From Asterias rubens (Eukaryota; Echinodermata; Asteroidea; Forcipulatida; Asteriidae): a DNA stretch of 64,000 nucleotides. Shown piece by piece: positions 9,063 through 24,000 of the stretch; position 1 is the stretch's first letter; the number at the start of each line of letters is the position of its first letter. The stretch is taken from NCBI RefSeq assembly GCF_902459465.1, contig NC_047068.1:21661195-21725194 (forward strand), written 5' to 3'. Made by a program: the position numbers and the translations under genes. The notes beneath the pieces are model-generated. The model was not told where the DNA came from and did no database searches. It saw nothing but the letters and a program-made list of their open reading frames with translations.

Positions 9063-12000
9063 AATCGCTGGACCAAATCATCAAAGAGCGGAAGACTGTC
9101 GGGTCTGGTAGAGGTCGTGGACGGTAAGCATGTAGAAGAAGCACTATTATTAACAATCAGTGAGTTGTTGGTTTCAACACCGGTGTATTTGCAGGATAAA
9201 TGATTCTAATGTTAGCAAAAGTAGACTAGAAGTAGAACTAGAATAGAAGTAAAAAAAATGACAACACACATGCATGTGGAATGTGCACGTTACCAATGGG
9301 CATCGGGCATGCTGAATACAGAATAGGTAACCCAGGTTGAACAGTACATTGTAAATGTAATGCAAGTACACACTGTCTAAAGTACTACTAGACTACACTA
9401 AGTAGCTAGGGGTCCTACTAAAAGCCGACAACTCGCCGACAACGCCGACAACTCGCCAGAGCGCCGACAACTCGCCGACAACTCGTTGCAGACACCTTAA
9501 AAACAGCAAACAAACCAACGGTTTATTAAAACTATGTGCACTATTTTATATTAACATAAATACAACGGTTTTACTTCACGAAAAGTCGTAGTTTTTTACC
9601 CGGAAAAAAAGCGAAATTCCGCGGAGCACGGTTGGACGCCATCTTGGCCTACAACCCGTGTTGCGACCATTCCATTATGGTACAGGGGTGAGATGAATTA
9701 GCACTTCCATAACAACAGAGGGCGGGCGTAAAATAAAATTGGATGTAAAATTAATAAAATAAAATAATCATCAACATCCCTATCTTAATAATGTCACGAA
9801 TGAGGCGAGGATAAATCTAGTTACCATAAAACCGGGCCAATGCCAACGCCACCCGCCCGCGCACTGTTCTCCCCCCCCCCGATCTTGTGTCACCCCGTAC
9901 CATAATGGAATGGTCGCAACACGGGTTGTCGGCCAAGATGGCGTCCAACCGTGCTCCGCCAAACTAGCCAAACGAGACAAAGATACTAGGAAGCAGGTTC
10001 CAACAAAGGATGACCTAGAAATACAAACACTCGACCAGAGAAGAAAGTCTCTGAGAAATAAGAGCAATCTACCACTACATGAGAAGATTGAGCTTTGCGA
10101 AACAAGTAAGCTTGTCAAGAAGAAAAGGAGACAGAGACAAAGGAAAAGAAGGACAGAAAAGATTGAATCAATCATTAAAAGCGGAAGGGGTCCAAAGCTG
10201 ATCGACAAGGACAGTAACAAACCAAAAATCTGCTCAATGAAAAAACCTAATGGCGAGAAAACAACAGACAGAACAGAAATACTGGAAATATGTGCCGACT
10301 TCTACAAAGAACTGTACGCTTCAAAAATAGAAGTAGAGACAGGAGAAGATACAAATATACCAAGCCCGGATGCAATAGAAATACCACCAATTCTACATTC
10401 GGAAGTTCAAACAGCTATAAACCAAATGAAAAGAAACAAAGCTCCAGGCACTGATCAAGTGACAACTGATATAATGGTAGTAGGTGGGGAAGTAATCATT
10501 CAAGAAATGGTCACCTTATTCAATGACATTCTGAACAAAACAAGGATTCCAAAAGACTGGAAGGAAGCGAAAATTATCATACTTTTCAAGAAGGGAGACA
10601 AAAGCGAAGTTAAGAACTATAGGCCAATAAGCCTTCTTTCGCACCAGTACAAAATATTCATAAGAGTAATACACAACAGAATAGAAAGGATCTTAGATGA
10701 GAATCAACCAAGAGATCAAGCAGGATTCAGGAAGGGATACTCAACAACAGACCACATGCAAGCAATTAACCAGATCATAGAGAAGACAAACGAATACAAC
10801 TTACCACTATACATCGGCTTTGTGGACTTCGAAAAGGCCTTTGACTCCATAGAGCATCCAGCAATGTTTAGAGCATTAAGGAACATAGGAATAAATGAAA
10901 CCTACATCAACCTCCTTGAAGATATATATTCAGATGCTACAGCTAAAATTCATCTTGACAATGAAATATCAACCGAAATCAAGATATCCAGAGGGGTCCG
11001 ACAAGGCGACCCACTGTCTCCAAAACTCTTCAACGCTACTCTTGAAGAAGTTTTCAAGAAAGCAGAGATGGAGGAGGAAGGAATAAACATCAATGGAGAA
11101 ATGCTATCAAACCTTCGATTTGCAGATGATGTGGCTATATTCGCTAGCTCCATCGAAAGCCTGGAAAGACAATTTAACAGGCTCCACAAAGAAAGCAACC
11201 GACTGGGACTTAAAATGCACAAAGGAAAGACAAAATATATGACCAACATCGACTCCCAAAGTCTTGTCAGAATCGATAACGACATTATAGAGAAAGTGCA
11301 TGAATACAAGTATCTTGGCCAAACATTAAAAATGCAAGACACAACCAAAGAAGAAGTATCCATAAGAATCAAATCAGGATGGGGTCTCTTTGGAAGATAC
11401 AAAGAAATCTTATGCGACAAACAACTACCAATTTCCCTGAAGAAAAGAATGTTTGACCTATGTGTACTCCCAACAATAACATATGGATGCCAAACATGGT
11501 CAACTACCAAACAGATAAACAAGAAATTAGCTACCACGCAGAGAGCAATGGAAAGAAGGATGCTAGGGATTAAACTGAAAGACCGGATACCCAACCAAGC
11601 AATTAGGGATATAACAAAAGTCAAAGACATTATCCAATATGTCAGCACAATGAAATGGAAGTGGGCAGGCCATGTGTCAAGAATGACAGATAACAGATGG
11701 ACCATAAGAACCACAGAATGGCAACCCCGAGTAGGAAAAAGATCCAGGGGCAGACCGAAGAAAAGATGGAGGGATGACATAACAAAGTTGGTGGGGGGGA
11801 CCTGGACAAGGATAGCAAAGGAACGGCATACCTGGAAAGATCTGACAGAGGGCTACATCCTGCAGTGGATGGACAATGCCTAGATGATGATGATGATGAT
11901 GAATAGTCATGTTGTTAGCCCATGCGTGTGCAGATAATTCTACACGTTTGTCCTGGGAAAAAAATCTGCACACGGTTGGGGGACAATCGGCATATCTCAG

Positions 12001-15000
12001 CATTAGCGTTAAAAGAGCGGTAGTTGAGAAAATTCACACTCAAAATTTACTTGATTTTTACTCAAAATCTGTGATACCTATTCCAAGTGTAGTGCTATCT
12101 GCAACTTCTGAAGCATTAGATCGGTAAGTTTCATGATGCAGAACGTTGCAGATGGTTTTTCAAGGAAGCGAAAGGTTTTGATATCAGTGGTGCTGGGGCC
12201 AAGGATACGGAGTGGATTGGACCAATTTATGGGGCTAAATTAACAATAGACCTAACTTTCTTCATTTAATTTAAACAGTTAAACTGGACACCATTTTGGT
12301 TCCGATGTAGGTTTTTTCCCCCTTGAAATTTCAAGAAAAGAGAAAAAAAAAATACAGCACCCCAGTAACTTGTTTTAGCAGAGACCAGAGTATCACATTC
12401 ATAGAATAACAAATCTGTAAAAATGTTTGTCTCAATTGGTTTATCGAATTTGCAAGAGAACAACGACAGAAAATAACACCCTCCCTTGACAACCTTGTTC
12501 CACAAATCGGTGTGCTTTCATCTGCCTTAATATAAAAGGCTACAGCTGACCTGAAGTCTTTTATTATTTGAGTGAGAAATTACCTCTCTCTCTCAATCAA
12601 AAACTATGTTACTTCAGAGGGAGCCGTATCTCACAATATTTTATACTATCAACCGCTCTCTATTGCTCATTATCAAGTAAGTTTTCATGCTTTATTTTGA
12701 TTAAGTATCAAGAGTGGTTAGTGCCTTTAATTTAATAGGTATCTTCCTTTTCATTTGTATGTAGTGGCCGAGGTGCATTTCATGGAGGCAGTCAGAGAAA
12801 TGTTGGACAGCAGGGAGGAGGGGGGCGTGGCGGAGTCCAGAAACGAGGAGGCGGTAACTCCAAAGTACAGATGCCAAACCGATCCCAGGTTATCCAATCG
12901 TTGACGAGGCAGAAAACGTTTCGACCCAATCAGGCCATTGCGGTGACTGTGCCGGACGCACGGAACAAACTCATCTCAAAGGCAAGACTTACAGATGCCC
13001 GGGAAAAATTGAACAAAAAGGCCCAACTTGTGGACGTTAGAATGAAGTTGAACGCTAAACGCCAAAGGGATCCAGGGCAGCAGGGGCAGCAGGGACAACA
13101 GGGACAAGGTGATATGCCCCAGGTGCAGGGGCCAGAAACTGGAGCACAACTTAGAAATCAAGGAAATGTAAGTGTTTAAATGGTTTGCGGTTACACCATG
13201 TGTGTCTCTACTTGCCAAGTTGATTTGGTTCTTTAGAGAACTGTCTTTCTTTTTATTCTACTGCCGCGGGTTAGATTTTCTGAATTTGGGAGACTTCTCA
13301 GTTCTGAAAAGAACTGTCCTGTTACTACCTGGGCAGAAGGTGGAAAATCAGTTGGGACTACTACTTTACTAATATTACTAATACAAAAACAATATAGCTA
13401 AAACTAAGCCATACTACTGTATTGAAGAGTTGGGTTTGTAGAGCAAGTTTGAAATCACTAAGGGCAGATAGACTATATATTCTGAGTGGGAGCTTATTCC
13501 AACGGTAAGAAAAGGATCTATTCCCCCAAATGATGCCATTTCCGAAACGGGGGCTTCAGTAATACAGCTACCGCTATATTGAGCGCATCTGCCTATTTTA
13601 AAAGGAACACGTTGCCTTGGATCGGTCGTGTTGGTCTTTTAAAATCGTTTGTAAATGTTGTTATAAAATGCATTTGGTTAAAAAGATGTTTTAAAAGTAG
13701 AATACAATGATCCACACACATTTGCCTCGAAATTGCGTGGTTTTCCTTTTTACTTTGCAAACTAACACGGTCGGCCGTTTATGGGAGTCAAAAATTTGAC
13801 TCCCATAAATGGCCGACCGTGTTTGTCAAATTGCTAGGGTTAATCCTATTTCATGTTACTCGTCCCAACTTAGGACTGGTTTGATGCCTTCCAACGTCTA
13901 TTTATACGGAACGTAGTTCGTCCTAACTCCTAAGATGAATCCTAAGTTAGGAAGAGTTTGGTGAAATCAGCGGTAGGTCTTGCTCCATACAGGGAATGAA
14001 ACCAAAGTACGGAGTTCCAACTGTGTGTTTTTTTGTCTTACAATTATACAGAAACTACCAAAGCAATTCACAGTCAATAACCCATCAGCCCAGAAGCAGC
14101 CTCGGCAGATGACTGGCCCCACACAGTTCACAATCAGCAACACGCAGGCAATGACGCAAGGTGGGAGACCCAATGCCAAGAAGCCCACAGTGTCATTAGG
14201 AGCACAGGGGCTTCAAGTCACAACTATCAACAAATCAGCTAAAAAGGTAATACACCCAGTTGACTCTTGTTCAGAACTAATTCAATTCAGGAAAACATTT
14301 ATTTCCATACTCTCATAAAAGAATAATGACAGTTACATGTATTACAGAGTAAAGCAAAACATATCATTAAGAAACAGTCAACATAAATAATTTAACAGAG
14401 TACAGGGCCGTTTTGGTAAGCATATGAACTTGTAAAAAGCAGCCAGACAGACAAGAAAACAATACAACCAGACAAACAGACAAAGGACAGATTAGCATAA
14501 GACATGACACAACGAGTTGTAAACAAAAAAACAATAACTTGTCCATTAAAAGGATTTAACGAATACCATAGTAGATGTCCACTCTTGACAAATAAATGTT
14601 CCTTCCAAGGTTTATTTTCCACAACTCACATAGACAAGTTTCATTTACACAAGTACCACAAATCATAAAAACTTAAAGGAACGTTACAGAATTGGTAAGA
14701 AGCAAAAATCGTGAAGATCACAGATTAACATAAAACTTACACTGTCTAATGATGATAATAGTACAGAACATCCCATGAAATATTATTGTCTGAAATGTCA
14801 TATTTGTTGAGAAATTAGTTATCTTATTCATGTTTGGAGTTTATCGCTCAGTGAGCGTTTTATAAATTTTTCTTTTTGCATCGATGTCATGCAAAAATGG
14901 CAATTGGTTTTTCACTATTTTCTTGGGACCCAGATGGCTGATCGATTGTAAACTTGTACAGGTTTGTCAATTTATGTATGCCAGATTACATGCCAGCAAC

Positions 15001-18000
15001 TGTTTTGTTAGCAAAACCAATTCTGTAATGTTTCTTTTTAAATGCACAAAAAGGGAGGAGGTCCTTAAAAAGTGTACTGTTTTTATTCTCGTGAAACTAG
15101 TAGAAAATGAGATTGTAAGTATGAGTTAGTGAAACTGAAAAATGCTGAAAAAAGCTAAGTGTTCTTGGCTAATTTTTGTATTATTGTTTTCAATTACACT
15201 GTTGTATGGTTGGTTTAACAGCCCTTTCACTTTGAATTGCCTGTACAGGGATTTATGGGATCAAGAGCGCAAACATACAAACAATCGACCTTTCTTAATC
15301 CCTGATCGTGTTTGTTTATGCGCACAATTTACCACTTCAGTGCAATGTTTATTTTGGCATCCAGTTTTCAAGTCACAGTACAAGTACATTGTCCTTTTAT
15401 GTAGATTTAATTCATACTTTATCAAAATAACTTATTGAAATAGTCCTTTTCCTTGGTTCATTTTGGCGACTTTTGTGTAACAGACTATTTGTGGCAACAA
15501 CATTTCTTTAATCTTTCTCAGCTCTCTGTTGAGTACTCATGTACAGCCCTGAGCTGCTGTTGTGCTTCAGTGGCTTTCTCATACAAAACCTCAACCTATT
15601 GACCCCCTGCATGCGTATCACACGCGGCGACCAATGCCACGCTCACCATGTTGGTGGGCAGTTAGGTTTACGTGTATTAACGCCGCGTCGCCTAAAATGC
15701 ACACTTTCACTGCATAACGCGCAGCATAGAGTTAATATAAAAAACGCACAGTGAAATTCCCCACCAGTATGGCGCATTCAAGATTTTTCTGCTGATGACG
15801 TCAGGTGAAATGGGTCAATACACCTGGGTGAATAGAACAAATTATAGTAAAGCATCTTGCTCTAAAGGACATGAGTGTCATGACCGGGATTTGAACCCAC
15901 ACTCAGATGACAATGTGATTTTATCTTGCTCTACAGGACACGAGTGTCATGACCGGGATTTGAACCCACACTCAGATGACAATGTGATTTTATCTTGCTC
16001 TACAGGACACGAGTGTCATGACCGGGATTTGAACCCACACTCAGATGACAATGTGATTTTATCTTGCTCTACAGGACACGAGTGTCATGACCGGGATTTG
16101 AACCCACACTCAGATGACAATGTGATTTTAATCTTTGAAATACTCACCATATATCATTGGATAGATGTTACTTTGCATCAGGGATGAAGAATATATTCAT
16201 TTTTGATTTTACCTATATACATGTACATGTGTGTAAGAACTGTGAACTCGGTACTTACCAGAGTTCTGGGGGAAAAAACCTCACAGGAATATTTCACGGT
16301 AGGGATTCAAACCCTATCTTAGCATGCAATTTGCCTCCATTAACTGCAGACCATGAGCAGAGCTCAACGTGTGATGTCACTGCCAAGGGTCCATACAACG
16401 CCTATAACGATGAGTTAACTGAATATGTATCCCTATTATTTTTTTTTTTTAGCGTCAAGCCAGACAGCAGATGCAGTTTCAGCGTACCATCCCAACGGAA
16501 GACACATTTGAAGACGAGCTCCTGTTTCAACCAGTGTCGGCCAAATTCAAGAGGATTACCACACAGGCAGTGCCAGCAGCACCACAGGCAAACATCAAAA
16601 CAACCATACAGGTAATGGTGCTTGCAAACAGACACTTTGTATAATGCGCAACGCTGCCTGTACGCTGAGGTCATGCAGATTATTTTGCGCACCAGGAGCA
16701 GCTGTTGTCCAATGATTTGCCTAATTTTGCCTCAGTGACTTTACTGGCTCCATGTTAAAATCACTGGCCTAGGGCCTGCAGTCCCTGACCAAGAACGCTT
16801 CCAAAATGCTTCCATAATAAGCCAATTGAGAGTTTACAGACATTATTCAAACCTAACTGAGTTAGGTTTGAATAATGTCTGGTACAATGACTTGCATAGT
16901 CACAATGTACGGCTTCCATTTGAATTCCTCAGACTCGGTGTTCTCCACACATGTAAATTGGGAGGGCGAGCCGCCCTCCTAAAATTTATGCCGCCCTGCC
17001 AAAGAATTGGCTGCCCTGCTAAAATTATTGGCCGCCCTGCCCAAAGAAGTACAAAGACACTATTTTGAGACTGCATTTAATAGGATCAAACGAGTACCTG
17101 ATTATAGCATCAGAAATGTGATTGTAAACAAACGTTAAAACACGAAGTACACACGGCCACATGGATGGTATATGCCGAGTGCATATGCTCACCATCAACG
17201 ATGGGAATACCCACTGCATGCATAGTGCATGAACAGTCCGCACGCTGTGATTGGCCGTTGATATACTCCAACACAACACACACGTTCACAAACTGAGAAA
17301 GAATTACCACACAGTGCCGCACGCATGTACAGAATGGTACAGTGTACAGCCTTGAAGCATGTTCAAACATGTCAACTTTCGCCCATTGAGGGCATGCGCG
17401 ATGCGGGGCAAAGTTCATTGATCATTGAATCTCGATTATTTTATTACAAACGAAGTTCTTAACGATGGAACCGCTAATCACTAATTCATGGAAATGGTTT
17501 TGGATGGAAAAAGTATTATTTAGGGCCATACTTTGGGGATAAGATTGACCAAAAATGTGGGTTTTGATTTTTTTATTTTGTTTCCGTTTTGAAAATAACA
17601 TACGAAGACCGTCCGATCATGGTCCGATCACCCGCTTTCTAAATTCCGACGTGCGGCATGCCGATCATCCCTTTGAGGTTATTGGCGCAGCGCACAAAGC
17701 AAAATGTATAACAAATTGTAGTTTTGACTTAGTTTTTAAAATAAGGTTGTTCCAACCGAAATGGATGCCCATCAATAGGTAGGTAGCGTCGTCGTAATAC
17801 ATTATTTTAAGAAAATGGTTTTCTCAAGCATTTGTTGATTTCACGTCCGCTGACGTCATATCAAAATGGGCGCCATTTTGATTACGTCATATTGACGGGC
17901 GCCATTTTGATTACGTCATGCCGCCCTCCTAAAAAAAAAGTCTGTGGAGTACACTGAGACTATAGAGACAGTTGCTTTGTCACAATGTTCAGGGCAAGCT

Positions 18001-21000
18001 TTTGTAGAGCAACCTCCAGATGAGCAGACCCTGGTACCATTGTGTCATACCTAACCACTTGTGTATTGGTGTCTCTTAGCGAAAACTTGCCCCTAATCAT
18101 CTGACATAGCAACTGTCTTGATAGTCTGAGGAATTCAAATTGAAGTGGTAACTATTGATCAAGCACATCATTGTACCAGACAATATTAAAATCAAACACT
18201 TGGTAGGAGAAAATTTGTAAGCAATATTTTCTTCCTACATATATTCTGTGAAACCCAGCTACTGGTAAAGTCTTCATTTATGGTATTTTGTCAAGGGTCG
18301 AATATCATGCCTGGCCAGGGCTTGTGTTCGTGTGGAAATTCCACAAGACAACTTGACTTGTAGCTCAAAATATGTAACAGTTTTTTTACAAGACCAAGCA
18401 AATTCAAAATGAGAAATACTTTCATAGTAGCAAGCACTTACATCCATTTTAGACTGGCGCTACAGAGTCACGCTGAATCAAATTCTGAATTAAGTACATT
18501 AAAAGCTCGACGTCTGAAACAATTAGGAGCAACTGGACGTGCTAGTAGTCAAAACATCGACTGTTGCAGTCGTTCGGAACAACTTTGGAGCGTTTTTATT
18601 TCAGACGTCGATCTCGTCATGAGATGAGCCTAATGTAAATATGTTATGTTAAGTTCGCATGTCTGAAACCAAAATTTATTTGGGTTGACCTAGAGTCGCT
18701 CCTAATCTATTTGGTTTGCCGCAAACTTCTGTCTGAAAAGGGTATAAGACATGTACAAGAAGATTTATCTCATTTTGTCTTTCTGGTATTATAAAGTAAA
18801 CTTGATTACTCATTGAATTCAAAAGTAATATCTTAACCAAAGGCAACATTTGAAGATAATTTGTTTGTGTTGAGAGAGATAAAACACAAGACTGTCTGAC
18901 TTGTCTGGTCATGAGTTGACTGACCTGACACTAAAATCACTGGCTTCTAGCCAGCAGGGCCCAATTTCAAAAAGCCTGTGATCACAAAAATTTGCTTTGG
19001 TAATCTTGTTTTTATTAAGGAAGAAGTTTCATGCTAAGCAAATTTTTGTGCTTACAGGCTTAATGAAATTGGGCCCTGTCCAGTGTCAAATTTGAGCCTT
19101 GCTGTTTTTTTAAGTTTGTTGTTTTGCATGAGTTTTTGTTTTGCATGGTTGATGTGGTTGTGTGTTTGCATCTCTTCTTTGATTTTGTTTTTATTTCAGG
19201 ATGGTAGAGATTTGCTGGGCTTCTCTGCAAGAGGGCTAGGTAGCCCCTTCCAGATAGGGGTAACCTTTCTCTGTTCTTGTTTGATTAAAAACCTACATTT
19301 GGTTCGTACTTCCTGTGAATGCGAATGTTGACGTCACATCTCTGTTTTCGCTGCGATCGTTAGCAGGAGTCGCCACATCTCAACTGTTGCTAATTGTTAG
19401 TTGCGAATATATGACGTCAACATTTGTATCGCAATCAATTTCGCAGGAAGTGTGAACCAGGCTTAACCGTGTATAACCAGCCCCACCTGCATGTTTTGTT
19501 TCATTTTGTTGAACTGTGAGCTGCACTAGTAAACTGATTATGATTAACATATGATTGGTCATAGCACGATCTAACCATAATCAGAGTGGAACAGCAGAGC
19601 CTAGAATTTCATCTTTTAGAGGGCACAGCCATTTTGCAAAGGGCACTGCCATTAAAAACAAATTAAACTCTGGAAAAAAGAAGTTGAGGAAAATGTGTTG
19701 AAATGAGGTCCTTAGAATGTGTTCGACTGTGTGTATATCTTTGGTTTTACTGTGCAGTCTGGGCATTCTAAATGGTTGTATATATGGCATTTGCGAAGAA
19801 CCTCATTTTCATTGTGTAGTTTTTTCTTTTGACAGTCAGACCAAGGATGCATTATACTTGATTGAGTTGATGTAATCATTTGCAATTTAACAATCTCTAA
19901 CACTACAACACAATTTGTAAATGTTTGCACTGTGGTAGCTTTTAAATAGGATATGAATTTTGCATAACACTTGGTGTCACTGTCTTTTTTTAGTAAGTAC
20001 ATGTAAGGTAGTCTTCTATTCAAACAATAAGATGCTGTGTGGGATTAGCAAAATTGTTTACACAATGTTTTGTAAGATGAAAAGCATGCAAAAGTTTTTA
20101 CTGTAACATATCCCTTTCATCATCATCATCAGTCGGCTGCACAGCAGGCGGACACAAGCTTTTTCCTATCCCTTTCAAACATTTGTGTATGTGTACCTTT
20201 TCTGATGAAATTCAGGTGTACGTTATGTATGATTATTTTTTGTAAATGCTGTGATATAGTTTACTATAAAGAGCTTACTAAATACTAGTCATTATTAATG
20301 TTATTAAGAATTATATTTCTATAATCAATGTTATCTTCTGTTTCAGAATGTACAGCCTATGAGTGCGCTGCAGAGGGTGGCTACCCAGCAACCTCCATCA
20401 GTGAACCCAGTATCATCAGCACAAGGTACTAGACTCATAGTCAGCCACCTTCATTCAAGTGTATCTGAGGCTGATATTAAGGTGAGTCCCGAGTCTAAGG
20501 CCCAGCCTGAAACAGCGACTTTGGCTACAGCACGGCTAGATCACGCGTGTCTCCCTTTTATTAAACACTGGCAGTCGCCTGATTGATCCGCAGCTGTAGC
20601 CGAAGTCGCCATTTCGGACACGGCCTAAGGCTATTTTGAATGTGCGTGTACACCTGCAAGTACGGCTGTTGCTAAGGGTGCTGCTAAGAATGCCCTGTAC
20701 CTCAATGCATGATGACACAGATGTCTAGCTGTAGCCCTAGCTGTAGCCGCCAATTCTGAAATGGCCTGGTACTCATGCTTGTAATGTATGGTGGCCCTGA
20801 TGGTACACTCTTCAAACTTACAAATTACCATTAATACTTCCTGCACAAAATGTGCTGGACAATGATATTTCCCCCTTTCCCTAGTACTTCAAAGTGGAAC
20901 AGTTCTCAAAATGCATTATATACTATCCAAAGCTGCTGTACTTGTATTGGCATTTATTTTTAGAGTCATTACCCAGCTTATACAGACCCTTGATAAAAGA

Positions 21001-24000
21001 AGTATGTGGTGCGGTTTGGACAAATGCAGTAGTTGGGCATGCATCAATTAGTGCTATGCACACTGGTGAGAGCATTGCTGGCTGCTGTGCTGTTAGATTG
21101 AAAGAATGACATGAATTTTAATTATGCTACATGAATATTAATGATGCTGCATGAATATTGATTATGCTACTTGAATATTGATTATGCTACTTGAATATTG
21201 ATTATGCTATTTGAATGTTAATGATGTCATGGTCATGTCATGATTACTGACATTCGATTGTGCTATTTTGTTAATGTTTGCTTACTCGAAAATAAACATT
21301 TGTATTGCTTTAAATGGTATATTTTCATGTTTAACCTTTAAAAGGGGGTGGCTGTTAGCCACAACATTGCTTGTTAATGAACTCTGATTGGTATTTAATT
21401 TTCCTGCTTCTTGATTCCTTCCCTTACTCCTTTGCTCCTCTTTTATCTATAAATGGATGTTTTTGTTTGTACTTGGTTATGCCTCTGAAGAAGGTCCGGT
21501 TTGGATTGGTAGCTAAGGCCATCTCCCCTACTTATTTTGCATTTTTCACCATGATTTGTTTTTGATGATGGACGTGTACATATGTTTGTATTGATTGTTT
21601 ATTTTTTATTTTTGTTTTATAACCAGTTGTAAGGCGTCAGGTCTATTGACCACAGTAACTACTTTGCTTTTGTTTCTCCTACCCCATCTGGATGCGTTTT
21701 TGAATTGTCTTGTGGCATTGTTAGGGGGCTGAATAAATTATCTTATTTAGGCCAAGGGACATAGCCTGCATAGATTTACCAGCACAAAGGAAACATTTTA
21801 GGTTCCGTTTTTGAATACTGTGATTTAAGATAAATAATCAACATGAAATGAAATTACTATGTACACTGTTTGTATGGGTTAGCAGGAACTGTGTGATGTT
21901 GTGCATACACTGTGCACTGCCACCCCATGCCACAGCCGGTTTTCAGTCTCTACTTTTTGAGGCTCTCTGTTCTTTGTAAAGCGCCTCATAAATGCTTGTT
22001 AATTCTATAATTGTTAAGAGGATTCTTAATAGAATCGGTGACAACCGATTTTTCTAAAAGAATCGGTGACAACTGATTTTACTAAATTGACTAAATCTGT
22101 ACTTATTTTGTAACTGTTGTGTATTTTTAAACCATTGTTGCTATTTCTGCTGTGTATTTTTAAATCAAACTGCCATTTCTGCTTGTGCATTTTTATGTTT
22201 TTTTTTAATGTACAGTGCTTTGAAACAGTGTTAAAGCGCTTTATACATCCAATTAAGTTAAGTTTAAAGTTAACTAGTCACTGTAGTCACCCAGGCCTAA
22301 TTACTTCCATGGGCCAAAACAATGCCCTACTGTAACAAAACATGATTAGTTAGCTAAAGTGCTAGAAAGTTATGGGGGTGGGGGCACGCAATAGCCTTCT
22401 TAATGATAGGGGAGTAACCCCAAGTTCATAGCTGTCACATCCTGAGTTAGTTGTTCCCTGACCGCAGCAACCATGACCTTCAGAAGCTGTTATGAAACCA
22501 GTTAATATTAACAAGTAGGCCTATGTACAAATTTATTTACAATTACATGAGTATAAAGTTTCACAAAAATAATAGAATGAACGTTTTCTTAGGCCTAACT
22601 TTACACAGTGGTTTGATTTAAGTTGACACTCCACAGTCTCGCCCATGATGGCTCACTCTCCTCTTCTTCTTTGTACCCCCCTAGGAACTATACGGAGATG
22701 TCGGACCCTTGAAAAGAGCACGCCTGGTACGCTCCGGTCTCGCCGAGGTCGTTTATGTTAAGAGGGAACATGCGCTAGAGGCAATAGCCAGATATCACAA
22801 CAGGGAGTTGGACGGACTCCCCATGCAATGTAAGCTGGATACTAGCACGGTACCGGAAGCCACTGGTCTCTACGTTCCAGTCACTGGCAAACGGATGTCC
22901 ATGAGCGACAGATTTAAGTAAGTGTTGCCCATCAATGGATTTCTTCTTTTATAAAACCATGTCACAAGAGTCAGTTTTGCAGGCAACTGGGCTAGGCCCA
23001 GTTTCATAAACTATTTAGCAGAAATTCTGCTTGACAAGTTTTCATTGCTAAGCAAAAATCGAGTGGGGCGCCAGTTGCAACAACGTAAACTTTATTGAAT
23101 TTTAGCTGATAACAGTTTCTGTTCGGCAATTTTTCTGTTCATTATTGTGAGCAGAAAACATGTAGATTGTATGCCATATAAATAGAATGCGGAGAGCTAA
23201 ATCGTTGTACAGTGTTCGCTGTTGGGTACTCGATCTCCTGTGTACAAAAAGGATCATTACTATGGGACATTCCAGTATGGTAAAATGATCCATTTCAACC
23301 AGTGTGAAAAGTGGAATTTGCCATACAGCTAAAATGGAAGTGTTGCCTTATAACAGACACACCCATGTCAGGCCGGGAATTACACTGAGGCCACATACAG
23401 TGTAGGCCATGGCCTCGGCTGCCCATGTCTTGGCCTTGGTGCCCCTTCATTAGTATCCCATAGACTTTAACATTATTTAACAGTGGAAGTGCCCTTTGCA
23501 AAATGAAAAGAGCCTGGCTCTCTAAAAGATGAAGTTCCAGGCCTGCCATGTAGGGAATCACACAGAGAACATGTTCCTGTTTTTATTGCTACATGTATGG
23601 TGTATAACACAGTGTCAAATTCCCCAATAGAGGGCAGCAGACATATATAGCTTACATACACAGGGGCTTTTTCCAAAACTCGGCTAAGGCCCTATCTGAA
23701 TTGGCGACTACAGCTTTGGCTATTACTTTTGCTAAGGGTGTTGTTAAGGATGTCCTTTACTTAAATGCATGATGATGCGGAAATGTAGCCGTAGCCGTAG
23801 CTGTAGCCACTAGTTTGGACATGGTCTCGGGCTCTGTTTGAAATAATGGAAACCACGTGCAAAATGTGTACTGCTCTAAAATTGATGACGGGGGTCCAAG
23901 CTCCCTAGCGAAGCTGGGCCCAATTTCACAGAGCTGCTTAAGCAGAAGATATTGCTTAACAACTGGCTGCTTAGCAGAACTGAGCTGGATGCCAATCACA

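Noticed and set aside
15795..16187. 130-residue frame with four 23-residue repeats
   Set aside because: The frame is open only because the SINE-derived unit is 69 bp; it is intronic and has no splice sites or family match.
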